This document shows positions 36,744-45,338 of a stretch of DNA of 64,000 nt, one piece after another. The notes under the pieces were generated by a model. The model was not told the origin of the DNA. It was given only the letters and a program-made list of their open reading frames with translations, and searched no databases. Source of the DNA: Clostridia bacterium (GTDB taxonomy: Bacteria > Bacillota > Clostridia > Lachnospirales > Lachnospiraceae); contig CAJTEN010000023.1 of the NCBI GenBank assembly GCA_910575245.1, positions 1 to 64,000 on the forward strand. Direction: 5' to 3'. Every line of letters starts with the position of its first letter. Position 1 is the stretch's first letter. The position numbers and the translations under genes are program-made.

Positions 36744-37638
36744 ATATAAGAAAAGAAACGTGACAGAAAGATATTATCATTTGATGCTTCTGCCTGGTAT
36801 GGCTTTTTTATTCCTGTTTCATATTGTGCCGCTTGGGGGCGTAGTCATCGCGTTCCAAAATTTCAAGCCGGTCAAAGGAATTTTCGGCTCTCAGTTTGTT
36901 GGGCTGGACAATTTTCGTCGTTTGTTTTATCTACCGGATTTTTGGCAGATTTTAGAAAATACGCTCCTGATAGCGGTAGGAAAAATTGGGATGGGTATGT
37001 TGATGGCGGTAGTATTTGCGGTGCTTCTGAATGAGTGCAGAAGCACCGTGCTGAAACGCCTGGTACAGACATCCGTTTATCTTCCTCATTTTCTTTCCTG
37101 GGTCATTCTTGCGGTAATGTTCAGCAACCTGCTTTCCTACGGTGGAGTGGTCAATCGCTTCCTGGGATTGTTTGGTATGGAGCCTCAGATGTTTCTGGTT
37201 AGTAATAAGTGGTTTCGCAGCATCGCTGTTCTGGGAGATGTATGGAAAGAATTTGGATATAATGCGGTTGTGTATGTAGCAGCGATGACAAGTATCGATC
37301 CCGGGTTGTATGAGGCGGCGAAGATTGACGGCGCAAACCGATGGGACCGAATATGGCATATTACCATCCCGTCTATCCTCCCTACGATCATCCTGATGAT
37401 GACATTGAACATGGGGCAGATCATGAATGCCGGTTTTGATGAAATCTTTAATCTATACAGTCCGTTGGTTTATGAAACAGGGGATATTATCGATACATAT
37501 GTGTACCGGGTGGGTTTGACAAACATGCAGTACAGTTTTGGTACGGCTGTAGGTCTGTTTAAATCAGTGATAAGTTTTATTTTACTGGCCGGATCTTATA
37601 AACTGGCCGACAAATTTGCGGGTTACCGTATTTTTTAA
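36733..37638 (+). CDS. LplB-type ABC permease
   Basis: 301 residues with six membrane helices. The N-terminus (YYHLMLLPGMAFLFLFHIVPLGG) and YEAAKIDGANRWDRIWHITIPSI, the ATPase-contact loop, are typical of LplB/YteP polysaccharide permeases. It starts within the end of the binding-protein gene and is followed 14 bases later by the second permease, so the three form one transporter. No ATPase is encoded here; a shared MsmX-like ATPase is presumed. Confidence 0.93.
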   Translation: MGNKYKKRNVTERYYHLMLLPGMAFLFLFHIVPLGGVVIAFQNFKPVKGIFGSQFVGLDNFRRLFYLPDFWQILENTLLIAVGKIGMGMLMAVVFAVLLNECRSTVLKRLVQTSVYLPHFLSWVILAVMFSNLLSYGGVVNRFLGLFGMEPQMFLVSNKWFRSIAVLGDVWKEFGYNAVVYVAAMTSIDPGLYEAAKIDGANRWDRIWHITIPSILPTIILMMTLNMGQIMNAGFDEIFNLYSPLVYETGDIIDTYVYRVGLTNMQYSFGTAVGLFKSVISFILLAGSYKLADKFAGYRIF

Positions 37639-37652
37639 AAAAGGAGTACAAC

Positions 37653-38540
37653 GTGAAGAAAAAGAGAAAGATTTCAACGGCGGATATCCTAATTGCTTTT
37701 TTGCTGATAGTATGTGGTCTGATGTGTCTCATACCGATTTTGAACACTGTGGCAATTTCCTTTAGCGATAAGACGAGCGCCGCTATGGGTCGGGTGGGCC
37801 TGTGGCCAATAAATTTTAATGTGGCAGGATACCGGGCTATCCTGGAAGAAAAGCAGTTCTTTCACTCTTTCTTTGTCTCCGTCAGGAGGGTGGCGGCAGG
37901 CACAGCGCTGAATATGACGCTGACCATTCTGATGGCGTATCCGTTGTCGAAGGAGCCGGGGAAATTCCGGGCGAAGAAATATTACATGTGGATTGTGATT
38001 TTCCTCATGATGTTTAACGGAGGAATCGTGCCGAATTTTATATTGGTAAAAAACCTGAATTTAATGGATACCATCTGGGCTCTGATTCTGCCGGGTGCGG
38101 TTCCTGTATTCAACGTGATTCTGCTCATGAATTTTTTCAAAGGAATTCCGGACTCACTGGAAGAGGCGGCTGTCATTGACGGAGCGAATCCGTTGCAGAT
38201 TCTGATAAAAGTTTTTCTGCCCATGTCCAAAGCAGCGTTGGCAACGATAACCCTGTTTTGCATTGTAAATCACTGGAATGCTTTTTTCGATGGGAAAATA
38301 TATATTAATTCTCTGGAGAAACTTCCCTTGCAGACCTATATCCAGTCTCTGGTGGTAGATTTGAATCCGGAACAGATGGCATCCATGACGCCGGAACAGA
38401 TGAGCGAACAGATGCAGCTGTCCAGTCTTACGTTTAACTCGGCAAAGGTTGTGGTATCTATGCTGCCAATTTTGCTTATATATCCATTTCTCCAGAAATA
38501 TTTTGTGACGGGTATTGTTATGGGAGCGGTGAAGGAATGA
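37653..38540 (+). CDS. LplC/YtcP-type ABC permease
   Basis: 295 residues from GTG 37653 with AAAAAGGAG upstream. It has six membrane helices and the EAA loop LEEAAVIDGANPLQIL near residues 167-182. The insert YINSLEKLPLQTYIQSLV...PEQMSEQMQLSS is a hallmark of the LplC/YtcP group. It pairs with the LplB-type permease to import oligosaccharides. Confidence 0.93.
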   Translation: MKKKRKISTADILIAFLLIVCGLMCLIPILNTVAISFSDKTSAAMGRVGLWPINFNVAGYRAILEEKQFFHSFFVSVRRVAAGTALNMTLTILMAYPLSKEPGKFRAKKYYMWIVIFLMMFNGGIVPNFILVKNLNLMDTIWALILPGAVPVFNVILLMNFFKGIPDSLEEAAVIDGANPLQILIKVFLPMSKAALATITLFCIVNHWNAFFDGKIYINSLEKLPLQTYIQSLVVDLNPEQMASMTPEQMSEQMQLSSLTFNSAKVVVSMLPILLIYPFLQKYFVTGIVMGAVKE

Positions 38541-38600
38541 GGAAAGAATCTCAATTACCCAAGCTTTAAGGCGTAGTATACACGCAGATTGGAGTCAATG

Positions 38601-39320
38601 ATGAATCATAATATAAATACCTCCTATGTTCTGGATATTCATACCCACACACTGGCGAGCGGGCATGCTTACGGAACCCTTCGGGAAATGGCGCAGGCCG
38701 CAGCCGCAGCCGGATTGTCCGTATTGGGAATTTCGGAGCATGGGCCTGGGACACCGGGCACCTGCGATCCTCTTTATTTTTTGAATCTGAATGTGGTTCC
38801 GGAACGGCTTTGTGGAGTAAGGCTGCTGCACGGCTGCGAGATCAATGTCCGAAACGACGGGAGGTTGTGGTTGGATCAGCGCTATTTGGAGCGGCTGGAC
38901 TACGGAATTGTAGGAATCCACGGAATCTGCTATGAGAATGCGGGAAAGAGGAAAAATACGGAGAATCTGATTTCCTGTATGCGGAATGAAAAGATTCGGT
39001 TCGTATCCCATCCGGATGACGGTAATATGCCTCTGGATTACGAACTTCTGGTGCCGGCGGCAAAGGAATACCATGTGGCGCTGGAGGTAAATAATAACTC
39101 TCTCCTGCGGGCAGATCGGCTGGACTGTCTGCAGAATTATCAAACTATGCTGACACTCTGTGACAGATTGCGCGTGTCGGTTATCGTCAGTTCAGACGCT
39201 CACGATCCGAGCAGCGTCGGCCGATTTGACAAAGCCCGTCAACTGCTTCGGCAAATGGATTTTGATGAAGAACTCATTTTGAATACCAGTGCGGAAAAAC
39301 TGCTGGCACATCTGAAGTAA
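38601..39320 (+). CDS. PHP-domain phosphatase (YcdX-like)
   Basis: 239 residues from ATG 38601 (GGAG six bases upstream; an ATG three bases before is too close). PHP metal motifs: DIHTHTLASGHAYGT near the N-terminus, SEHGPGTPG, HGCEINV, SHPDDG, EVNNNS and SSDAHDP, giving the full three-metal set of YcdX-type phosphatases. Such enzymes remove phosphate from small molecules. It follows the permease gene by 60 bases and probably acts with the MBL protein on the imported substrate, but the reaction is not known. Confidence 0.85.
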   Translation: MNHNINTSYVLDIHTHTLASGHAYGTLREMAQAAAAAGLSVLGISEHGPGTPGTCDPLYFLNLNVVPERLCGVRLLHGCEINVRNDGRLWLDQRYLERLDYGIVGIHGICYENAGKRKNTENLISCMRNEKIRFVSHPDDGNMPLDYELLVPAAKEYHVALEVNNNSLLRADRLDCLQNYQTMLTLCDRLRVSVIVSSDAHDPSSVGRFDKARQLLRQMDFDEELILNTSAEKLLAHLK

Positions 39321-39339
39321 TACCGGGTTATCGCAAATT

Positions 39340-39600
39340 TTTATTGCAGGATGTAATCACAGCTGTTTGTTTTCCGCAGATGAGAAGAATAGACAGTATC
39401 ACAGAACCTGCGAATCCGTACCACATCAGTTTTTTGGACTGCAGATATGCCGCGTTATATTCTCTGGTGCCAATCCGCTTGCATATTGATAAGCTGCGAG
39501 ATCACGCTGGCAATGGCAGCACCTGTCACACCCGGAGCCGGGGATCCGAAATGTCCGAAGATCAGCACGTAATTCAGGCCTGTGTTAAGGAAAACAATGT
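39340..39600 (-). pseudogene. MATE efflux family remnant
   Basis: Read on the minus strand, one frame gives LNTGLNYVLIFGHFGSP then APGVTGAAIASVISQL, a well-known MATE transporter segment. After a frameshift near 39490, it continues as REYNAAYLQSKKLMWYGFAGSV to a TAA around 39330. Only about 90 of 450 residues remain, and the frame is shifted, so the gene is dead. A plus-strand frame over the same bases is a shadow. Confidence 0.6.
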
Positions 39601-39852
39601 GTTACAGGTGCGGCACTGTATTCTATTGAGGGCGTACTGATTTTATATTCTATTTTATTTAACTTTCTGTATTGTCAGTGTGGATGCATAAAGCAGATTT
39701 TGCATCTACACGGTTCAATCTTTGGTCTTTTATGAGATAGCCTTCTGAACTGATAACAATTTATATTGACTCTATTTGGTTTGCGGGCACTATTCTGTTA
39801 TGGAGAACTGCTGTAGAACATTATTCAGATGCAAGTCAGAGAAAAGGAGGTT

Positions 39853-39991
39853 ATGACGATAATGATGAGTTTGTTTGATGAAGAACAGATAATGAAATCA
39901 TTTATTAAGAGTGAAAGGCACGATGAAGCTAGAGAAACAGCGGAAAGAATGATTAAAGGAACTTGAAGCCGAGGTCATGCAGTTGGCGTAA
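39853..39991 (+). pseudogene. Rpn/PD-(D/E)XK transposase-like family, C-terminal fragment
   Basis: ATG 39853 has a full AAAGGAGG site. It opens MTIMMSLFDEEQIMKSFIKS and proceeds to a TGA at 39964; a second frame then supplies KELEAEVMQLA and TAA. In intact Rpn-family proteins these two pieces lie about 20 residues apart near the C-terminus, so there is an internal deletion with frameshift, and the N-terminal nuclease is absent. The retained ribosome site suggests the fragment may still be translated. Confidence 0.5.
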
Positions 39992-40029
39992 TCAATCATA
40001 TCAATCAAAATCAAATATAATAATGGCGT

Positions 40030-40070
40030 CAGAGCATATAGAAACTGAGAATCTATATGCTCTGTTTTTT
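40030..40070 (+). terminator. intrinsic terminator
   Basis: Perfect 13-base arms CAGAGCATATAGA / TCTATATGCTCTG with a 9-base loop followed by TTTTTT. It lies 38 bases after the Rpn fragment and was presumably its terminator. Confidence 0.8.
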
Positions 40071-40522
40071 GCAGTAAAGTAGGGAACATGGGCGACAACA
40101 TTCGAGTCAATACTATAGGACAGACCAAGAAAGCGTAATTTTTTGTGAATTTGATTATAGAGTCCTTTACAAAACGTTACTGGTAAAAGGATCTGTAATT
40201 CTTTGAGGTTATGCTGGCGGTCTGATGGTTCGGGCAAAAATACAACAATATGTTGTGAATCAGAAAAATCCATTATGGGAACAGATCAAAACAGTGGAAA
40301 TTCAGGGGCTGCAACTGTCAGTTGACAAATTTCCAAGTGCTCTTTATAGTCATTGTTATAGATTTTCCCCATAATAAAATAAACAAAGTCCTGGAACAAA
40401 GTTCGAATGCACACGGGTCAACACGCAGAAATATCTGACGGTCAGGTCAATGTGACAAAGAGAACGTGCAGTCTGATGCAGAAAGGACTAAAGCCGTAAA
40501 TTATGGATAGGAGGATACAAAC

Positions 40523-41350
40523 ATGACGCTTGGAGAAAAAATATACACGCTGAGGGTGAAGGACGGACTTTCTCAGGAAGCTTTTGGAGAAAAACTCGGA
40601 GTATCCAGACAATCCGTCTCGAAATGGGAAACGGATCAATCCGTTCCGGAGTTGGATAAGATCGTGGTGATCAGTGAGTTGTTTGCAGTCAGTACAGATT
40701 ATCTTCTGAAAGAATCCATGGAAGAGGATAGTGTATTGAGGAAAGAAGGTTTTGGGGATACACAGGACGAAGACTCACACAGCACGCATATCGTTATACA
40801 GAAATCCATGATGGCTTTCGAGTATAAAAGCCAGAAGAACTGGCGGGGAATGCCGCTTGTGCATGTGAACATCGGACTCGGAAGATGTGCAAAAGGTGTC
40901 ATTGCCATAGGGCTTGTTTCAAAGGGCATTGTTGCGATTGGATTGGCAGGCCTGGGTGTGGTCACATTGGCTCCGATCGGGATCGGGCTCCTTCTGGCAG
41001 TAGGTGGTATGGTGCTCGGCGGCATTGCGGTAGGATCCTTTGCGGTGGGAATTGTTGCCATGGGCGCCGTGTGCCTTGGCCTGTTTTCCATGGGCGCTTT
41101 GGCAGTGGGGCAGTTTAGCTTCGGCGCCATGGCGATCGGACAACAGGTTGCCATAGGGGATTCGGCCCATGGAGATATCGCCCTGGGGTTCAGTGAGGCA
41201 AGCGGAAGAATCTTCGAACAGGTTACGGGTGTAGACGGCAGCTTCGATTATCAGGGCATGCTGAAGGCGGTCGATGAGAATGTGGCAGGGCATTGGTTTA
41301 TTTTCAAGGAGTGGGTGAAAGGAATCATTCATTTGATGGCGAAGGTATAA
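40523..41350 (+). CDS. XRE regulator with glycine-pentad membrane/repeat domain
   Basis: 275 residues. Residues 1-66 are a Cro/CI DNA-binding domain (LSQEAFGEKLGVSRQSVSKWETDQ, read in two pieces). After a linker, residues about 113-225 hold a striking run in which Gly recurs every five residues (KGVIAIG, KGIVAIG, then GIAVG, FAVGIVAMG, CLGLFSMG, LAVGQFSFG). Such pentads could form a right-handed beta-helix or hydrophobic sheet attached to the membrane. The last 45 residues are soluble. The N-terminal domain closely resembles that of the regulator at 49147. Its ligand and targets are unknown. Confidence 0.8.
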   Translation: MTLGEKIYTLRVKDGLSQEAFGEKLGVSRQSVSKWETDQSVPELDKIVVISELFAVSTDYLLKESMEEDSVLRKEGFGDTQDEDSHSTHIVIQKSMMAFEYKSQKNWRGMPLVHVNIGLGRCAKGVIAIGLVSKGIVAIGLAGLGVVTLAPIGIGLLLAVGGMVLGGIAVGSFAVGIVAMGAVCLGLFSMGALAVGQFSFGAMAIGQQVAIGDSAHGDIALGFSEASGRIFEQVTGVDGSFDYQGMLKAVDENVAGHWFIFKEWVKGIIHLMAKV

Positions 41351-41975
41351 GATCGAGGCGAAGCCATATCTGTATTTGTGTTTATGCCGCTTCTGATGTG
41401 ATATTCCACGAAAAAGTGTACAAGTAAAGTATCCGGCCTATCGCAGGCGATCTGGAATGGCCGGATACGGTAATAGGGATGCTGAAGGTTGAACCGAATT
41501 GTTACAGGAAGCAAAAAGAGAAGCTGGAAAAAGATGGGGAAATGGCTGTTTATGCTGGAAGCCGTGATAAGCATTGTCCTTCCGGTGCTTGGAGTTTCGG
41601 TTGAAATTTCGTTGGTTGCCGGAACAGGTATCGGGTTTGCAGTTCTTCTTGGGACATTTTTTTATACGGATCGGAAGATAGAAGAATTTGTCGGGCATAA
41701 TACTCGTGATTTTTGAAAATGCCAAAAAGGAGATTTTGGTAAGTAAACTCATATCTCGTGTGCTGCAATCTGTCAAAATCATCAACATACAGCATAAGCG
41801 TCTCATAGCTTTCAAATATATACCCATTTTCCCTTAGATAAAATGAATTTTTACAGTTGTGTTCCATATCATCCTCGGCACAATCGTTGCATAATATATC
41901 AAGCAAAAGAAAGCTGTGGAGCAGTGGAAGAAACATCATTTGGTAGAAAAACCTGAGAAGAACTGGAGCTTGAGG
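41351..41975. other. spacer with hairpin and short fragments
   Basis: The 625 bases hold a hairpin at 41429-41468 and a possible remnant of a two-helix membrane protein at about 41489-41716 (TTG start, no good ribosome site; LFMLEAVISIVLPVLGV and GFAVLLGTFFY). On the minus strand, 41707-41867 encodes a start-like peptide (MEHNCKNSFYLRENG). Neither is long enough to name. The stretch just before 41976 continues the toxin frame upstream to a TAA at 41892, so the toxin may once have been longer. Confidence 0.4.
41429..41468 (+). terminator. hairpin after XRE regulator gene
   Basis: Perfect 10-base arms GTATCCGGCC / GGCCGGATAC with a 20-base loop. It lies 79 bases after the regulator stop. There is no T-tract, so termination is uncertain. 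Confidence 0.45.
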
Positions 41976-42485
41976 ATGGTTATTGATGATGGGATATTGA
42001 TAAAATCCAATCACGGTGTTATACTAATAATAGAAAAAGATGAAAATCATATCATTAACTCTGCGGAGGATAAAGTATTGACCATAAAGAAAAAAGATAT
42101 TGAACAGTATCTTTCCGAGGTGAAGGCAGCTGTTGAAAATGATAGATACAGACTTGACCGGAACTCCAGACGGCGGGATAATATCAATTTGTTTCTGGAT
42201 TACGTGATAGATGAAGCGAGGGCAAAGGAAATTATATTAAGCCTTACTGCAATGGATTTTTCGGAGATTCTTCAGAATGAACATAAAGGCTTTGAACATG
42301 AAAGGTTGTATGTATTTGGCAAGGATGTAATTCTGTTGGAAAGAAATGGGACGGAAGAAAAGACAGTTTCTCTGTATATTAAATTTAACAAGCTGGAGAA
42401 CTGCTTCGTGATTGTGATTTCGTTTCATGAGCAGAAGTATCCGCTTACATATTATTTCAAACAAACAGAAGGAAATCGGAGGTGA
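41976..42485 (+). CDS. candidate toxin partnered with Panacea antitoxin
   Basis: 169 residues from ATG 41976 (GGAG eight bases upstream). The frame is open back to 41895, where the codons look related (KQKKAVEQWKKHHL), so the start is not certain. The protein has alternating strands and helices, ending with CFVIVISFHEQKYPLTYYFK. I do not recognise a family. Its stop lies just before the antitoxin ATG, with the SD of the antitoxin inside its last codons, a layout typical of toxin-antitoxin pairs. That the product is toxic is inference from the Panacea partner. Confidence 0.5.
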   Translation: MVIDDGILIKSNHGVILIIEKDENHIINSAEDKVLTIKKKDIEQYLSEVKAAVENDRYRLDRNSRRRDNINLFLDYVIDEARAKEIILSLTAMDFSEILQNEHKGFEHERLYVFGKDVILLERNGTEEKTVSLYIKFNKLENCFVIVISFHEQKYPLTYYFKQTEGNRR

Positions 42486-42490
42486 CCATT

Positions 42491-43540
42491 ATGGCAGAGA
42501 AGGGAAGAAGGGACTTCTGCATCGGGTGCAGAAAAGAGACTGAGTACCTTTTACAGAAAAGAGACATCGTAAAGCATATAAGGGATAAGGAGTATACTTT
42601 TGGAATCACTGTGGCTGTCTGTGTGGAGTGCGGTGAGGAAATGAGCATTCCAGGTCTTATTGATAAGAATGTTCAGGAAATCGATGAGCAGTATAGGGCG
42701 GTGGAAGGCCTTGTGTCGATTGATGATATTGAAAAACTTATGAAGATCTATAAGATCGGTAAAGCCCCGTTATCTCTTGCCCTTGGATTTGGTGAGGTAA
42801 CCATACCGAGGTATCTGGAAGGGCAGGTACCTTCCAAAGAGTATTCAGATGTTGTGAGAACTGCATTGGCTTCTCCTGCATATATGAAGCAGAAGCTTAT
42901 GGAAAACAGAGAGAAGCTGAGTGACGCAGCATATAAGAAAGCGATGGCGGCAGCAGACAACATAGAGAGTCTGTTCTCTGTTTCAGACAAGATGCTTAGG
43001 GTGATCGCATATGTATTTGAAAAACTGGAAGAGGTAACCCCTCTGATGCTGCAGAAACTGCTTTATTTCATCCAGGGTATTTATTCTGCGCTGTATGGCA
43101 GACCGATCTTTGAAGAGGACTGCAGGGCATGGGTGCATGGTCCGGTCTATCCGGAGGTATATGAATTGTTCAGGGATTTCAAATATAACCCGATCGATGA
43201 TGCCCGGTTTGCCCTGCTTGGAGGAACAGTAGATGCGCTGACGGAAGAAGAGAAGAATGTGGTCGATCTTGTGGCGAACACGTTTGGAATGTATGGAGGA
43301 AAGGTATTAGAGCGAATTACGCATAATGAGGATCCGTGGAAGGAAGCCAGGAGGGGTTATGGCGACAGCATTCCTTCGAGTGAGCTTCTGCCGAAGGAAC
43401 GTATTATGAAATACTATGAAGCTATAAACCTTCAATATGGCATAGGAACGGAAGAGGGAATTAAGACCTATATTCGTGATATGCTGGATAAGGCATCACG
43501 GAATAAGATAATACCCGCAGTGGACAACAGAATAAACTGA
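42491..43540 (+). CDS. Panacea-domain (SocA/DUF4065) antitoxin with zinc-finger and HTH
   Basis: 349 residues from ATG 42491, five bases after GGAGGTGA. The N-terminus has an MqsA-like zinc finger (FCIGC near 10, then VCVECG near 42). Residues about 80-140 form a helix-turn-helix (MKIYKIGKAPLSLALGFGEVTIPRYLEG, read in pieces), and residues about 180-320 are a Panacea domain (TPLMLQKLLYFIQGIYSALYG, WVHGPVYPEVYELF). Panacea is known to neutralise many unrelated toxins. The fusion should both repress its operon and hold the toxin encoded just upstream. Confidence 0.8.
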   Translation: MAEKGRRDFCIGCRKETEYLLQKRDIVKHIRDKEYTFGITVAVCVECGEEMSIPGLIDKNVQEIDEQYRAVEGLVSIDDIEKLMKIYKIGKAPLSLALGFGEVTIPRYLEGQVPSKEYSDVVRTALASPAYMKQKLMENREKLSDAAYKKAMAAADNIESLFSVSDKMLRVIAYVFEKLEEVTPLMLQKLLYFIQGIYSALYGRPIFEEDCRAWVHGPVYPEVYELFRDFKYNPIDDARFALLGGTVDALTEEEKNVVDLVANTFGMYGGKVLERITHNEDPWKEARRGYGDSIPSSELLPKERIMKYYEAINLQYGIGTEEGIKTYIRDMLDKASRNKIIPAVDNRIN

Positions 43541-43541
43541 A

Positions 43542-43584
43542 ATCCTAAGGCTCAGGAAAGATTGTTTCTTCCCGAGTCTTAGGA
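43542..43584. terminator. hairpin after antitoxin gene
   Basis: ATCCTAAGGCTC pairs with GAGTCTTAGGAT (one mismatch) around a 19-base loop. It follows the antitoxin stop by one base and overlaps the end of the small minus-strand gene. No strong T-tract follows on either strand. Confidence 0.5.
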
Positions 43585-43731
43585 TATGCAAGGGAGAGGA
43601 ACTATCAATTTGGCATAAGTCTTTTGGGCATTTTCTTCCTTCGCCGTTGCCATAGATTCTTGAAGTTCTCTAAAATCATCCATGGCTCTCTGCATTATTT
43701 CAGCATTGTTTATTTCCTTGAATACCTCCAT
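43579..43731 (-). CDS. small uncharacterised protein (50 residues)
   Basis: MEVFKEINNAEIMQRAMDDF is the start; it continues RELQESMATAKEENAQ, which would be a helix or coiled coil, then a hydrophobic end KLIVPLPCIS. AAAAGGTGG lies seven bases before the ATG, a strong ribosome site, which is the main reason to accept it. It is convergent with the antitoxin gene. Function unknown; it could be the start of a longer gene now cut. Confidence 0.45.
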   Translation of the reverse strand: MEVFKEINNAEIMQRAMDDFRELQESMATAKEENAQKTYAKLIVPLPCIS

Positions 43732-43965
43732 GTTTCACCACCTTTTAAAGTAACCGTTACCTTCCTGCTTGACAAAAACAGAGTAAAGTATTAGCATATA
43801 TTTAGTAATACAAAGTATATTGAAAACACCAATATATATGGAAATATAATAGATCACAGATCTACTGGTATAAACCATGATAATTACCGCTACCTTACAC
43901 GCAGGATAAATTTTCATGTGCAAGAAAACTGAATGAGACAATGCCGGTAGCATCGTCGATTGAAT

Positions 43966-44068
43966 TATAGTAAACGACATAACAAATTTCTGTTTCCGTC
44001 TCCTGCCAAAGCCATATACGGAAGCTTTTGCAGGGCCGAAAACGAAATTTTTAATGTCGTTAACTATA
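43966..44068 (+). mobile_element. 103-bp MITE-like element, copy 1
   Basis: It has terminal inverted repeats of about 24 bases (TATAGTAAACGACAT... / ...ATGTCGTTAACTATA), no internal gene, and ends with TA. Identical copy at 48480-48582, inverted copy at 45339-45441. Inside is a perfect CCATATACGGAAGC-centred segment and a GCAGGGCCG hairpin part. A plus-strand frame runs through it into the PadR gene but is a chance extension. Confidence 0.85.
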
Positions 44069-44124
44069 GGTGCGGCAGATGGAAATTCTGGCAAGGTAAA
44101 CTAGAAAAAGGAGAGCCATCATAT

Positions 44125-44460
44125 ATGCAGGAAAAGTATGAACGGCAGATGAAAAAAGGTGTTTTGGACATGCTTGTCCTGCGGCTTCTGGAAGAAGAGA
44201 GAAAGTATGGATATCAGCTGATTACGGAGCTGCGTGAGAAGAGCGGTGATATCTTTTCTCTGAAGGAGGGGACGCTGTATCCGATTCTCTACCGGCTGGA
44301 GGATGAGGGGCTGGTGGAAAGCAAATGGTCTGAGGCAGAGAATAAACAGCTTCCCAGGAAATATTATCTTATGACAGATAAAGGCAGGCAGGCTCTGGAA
44401 GAAATGTATCAAAGCTGGCAGCAGATCACAGACGGAATCAGGAAATTGATGGGCAGATGA
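44125..44460 (+). CDS. PadR family transcriptional regulator
   Basis: 111 residues from ATG 44125 with AAAAAGGAG upstream. PadR winged helix: LDMLVLRLLEEERKYGYQLI, then FSLKEGTLYPILYRLEDEGL and RKYYLMTDKG, followed by a short dimer helix. Upstream codons in the same frame belong to the MITE and are not part of the gene. It precedes a HAAS/DUF1700-type membrane protein, the usual partner of PadR regulators in Clostridia, which senses stress at the membrane. MITE copy 1 lies 57 bases before the start and may carry or disrupt its promoter. Confidence 0.92.
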   Translation: MQEKYERQMKKGVLDMLVLRLLEEERKYGYQLITELREKSGDIFSLKEGTLYPILYRLEDEGLVESKWSEAENKQLPRKYYLMTDKGRQALEEMYQSWQQITDGIRKLMGR

Positions 44461-44479
44461 GAGGATCATATACGCGCTA

Positions 44480-44565
44480 TGCAGGATGCCTGTATGTGTG
44501 CATCCGGTACTTGCACTGTATTTTTCATGGGAATTTGTGTCCCGGAAGACATGGAGGTGCATGTA
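44480..44565 (+). repeat. dispersed 85-bp repeat, copy a (with ribosome site)
   Basis: This segment (core TGTGCATCC...TACTTGCAC and TTCATGGGAATTTGTGTC, then ATGGAGGTGCA) matches 53738-53822 with about 80% identity, and the second half also matches 45441-45500. All three end in an AGG-rich ribosome site. Here the site is followed by a short untranslated stretch before the HAAS gene. Confidence 0.65.
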
Positions 44566-44610
44566 AATGGATGGTTGCAATAGATTCATATGTGGAAAGG
44601 ACAGCTTAAA

Positions 44611-45303
44611 ATGAATGCAGAAAAAAACGAAAAGAATACATTACGCCGGGGAGATAATGAGCACAAGTATGTCAATGATATTGTCAGAAGGATAAAGTGT
44701 ACGGAAGCGAAAAGGAAGGAAATCAGGAATCAGCTTCTGTCGGATATTGCCATGCGAAGAGAAGAGGGTGAGGCGTTTGAGCAGATTGTAGAGAGTATGG
44801 GTTCGGCACAGGAGATTGCGGAGGCTTTCTGCCAGGATCTGTCCGATGCCGATAAAAAGGCATATCGCAGGAAACGGCTCGGGATCATTCTCGGAGTGGT
44901 CGGGGTGGTTTTATTGCTGCTTCTGTCCTTGGCGGCTTATATATGGTGGCTTTTTCCGGCGCCTGCAGAGCTCAGTGAAGATTTTACACAGGAGGAGATC
45001 AGTGCCGAGGTACAGAGAGTGATTAAGTTGCTGGATCAGGATGATTTCGAAGCGTTACAGGAAACTTCGACTGATGAAATCCGTGCGGTGATGACACAGG
45101 AAACGATTGACAAGGTACGGCAGAGTATTTCCAGTGACTGGGGCAGCAGACAGTCTTTCGGGCATGTCTATGCACAGGGAGCGAAACAACGGGGAAAATA
45201 TATTATTGTTACACAGACAGATGTAATCTATGAAAATATCAGCGTTGTCTATACGATTTCATTTGACCGGGAACTGAGACTGGCAGGAATATATATGAGA
45301 TAG
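44611..45303 (+). CDS. HAAS/DUF1700-like membrane protein with extracytoplasmic DUF3887-like tail
   Basis: 230 residues from ATG 44611 (AAAGGA eight bases upstream). Residues 1-80 are a helical HAAS domain (VNDIVRRIKCTEAKRKEI, then MGSAQEIAEAFCQDL), followed by one membrane helix near 92-115 and an outer domain of about 110 residues that resembles DUF3887 (LLDQDDFEALQETS). PadR/HAAS pairs are thought to control membrane or transport genes. The gene is followed by MITE copy 2. Confidence 0.75.
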   Translation: MNAEKNEKNTLRRGDNEHKYVNDIVRRIKCTEAKRKEIRNQLLSDIAMRREEGEAFEQIVESMGSAQEIAEAFCQDLSDADKKAYRRKRLGIILGVVGVVLLLLLSLAAYIWWLFPAPAELSEDFTQEEISAEVQRVIKLLDQDDFEALQETSTDEIRAVMTQETIDKVRQSISSDWGSRQSFGHVYAQGAKQRGKYIIVTQTDVIYENISVVYTISFDRELRLAGIYMR

Positions 45304-45338
45304 GGTTACGGAATCAAAAACCCCGTAAATATATCTTA

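Larger units (their letters stand above)
39321..40522. other. decayed intergenic stretch
   Basis: About 1.2 kb without an intact gene. It holds the MATE remnant, a hairpin GTGTGGATGCA/TGCATCTACAC (39678-39711), an Rpn-family fragment (39853-39991) and a terminator (40030-40070). From 40071 to 40500 only short frames on the minus strand occur; they show no motif. The pattern is one of serial gene loss. Confidence 0.6.

Noticed and set aside
40001..40273. 90-residue minus-strand frame
   Set aside because: Covers a terminator hairpin and shows no motif or ribosome site.
41550..42014. 154-residue minus-strand frame
   Set aside because: Its ends are antisense to other frames; only a short middle part looks protein-like, not enough to call a gene.
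43960..44124. N-terminal extension of the PadR gene
   Set aside because: The extra codons are MITE sequence that also occurs, in another context, at 48480; the true start at 44125 has its own ribosome site.
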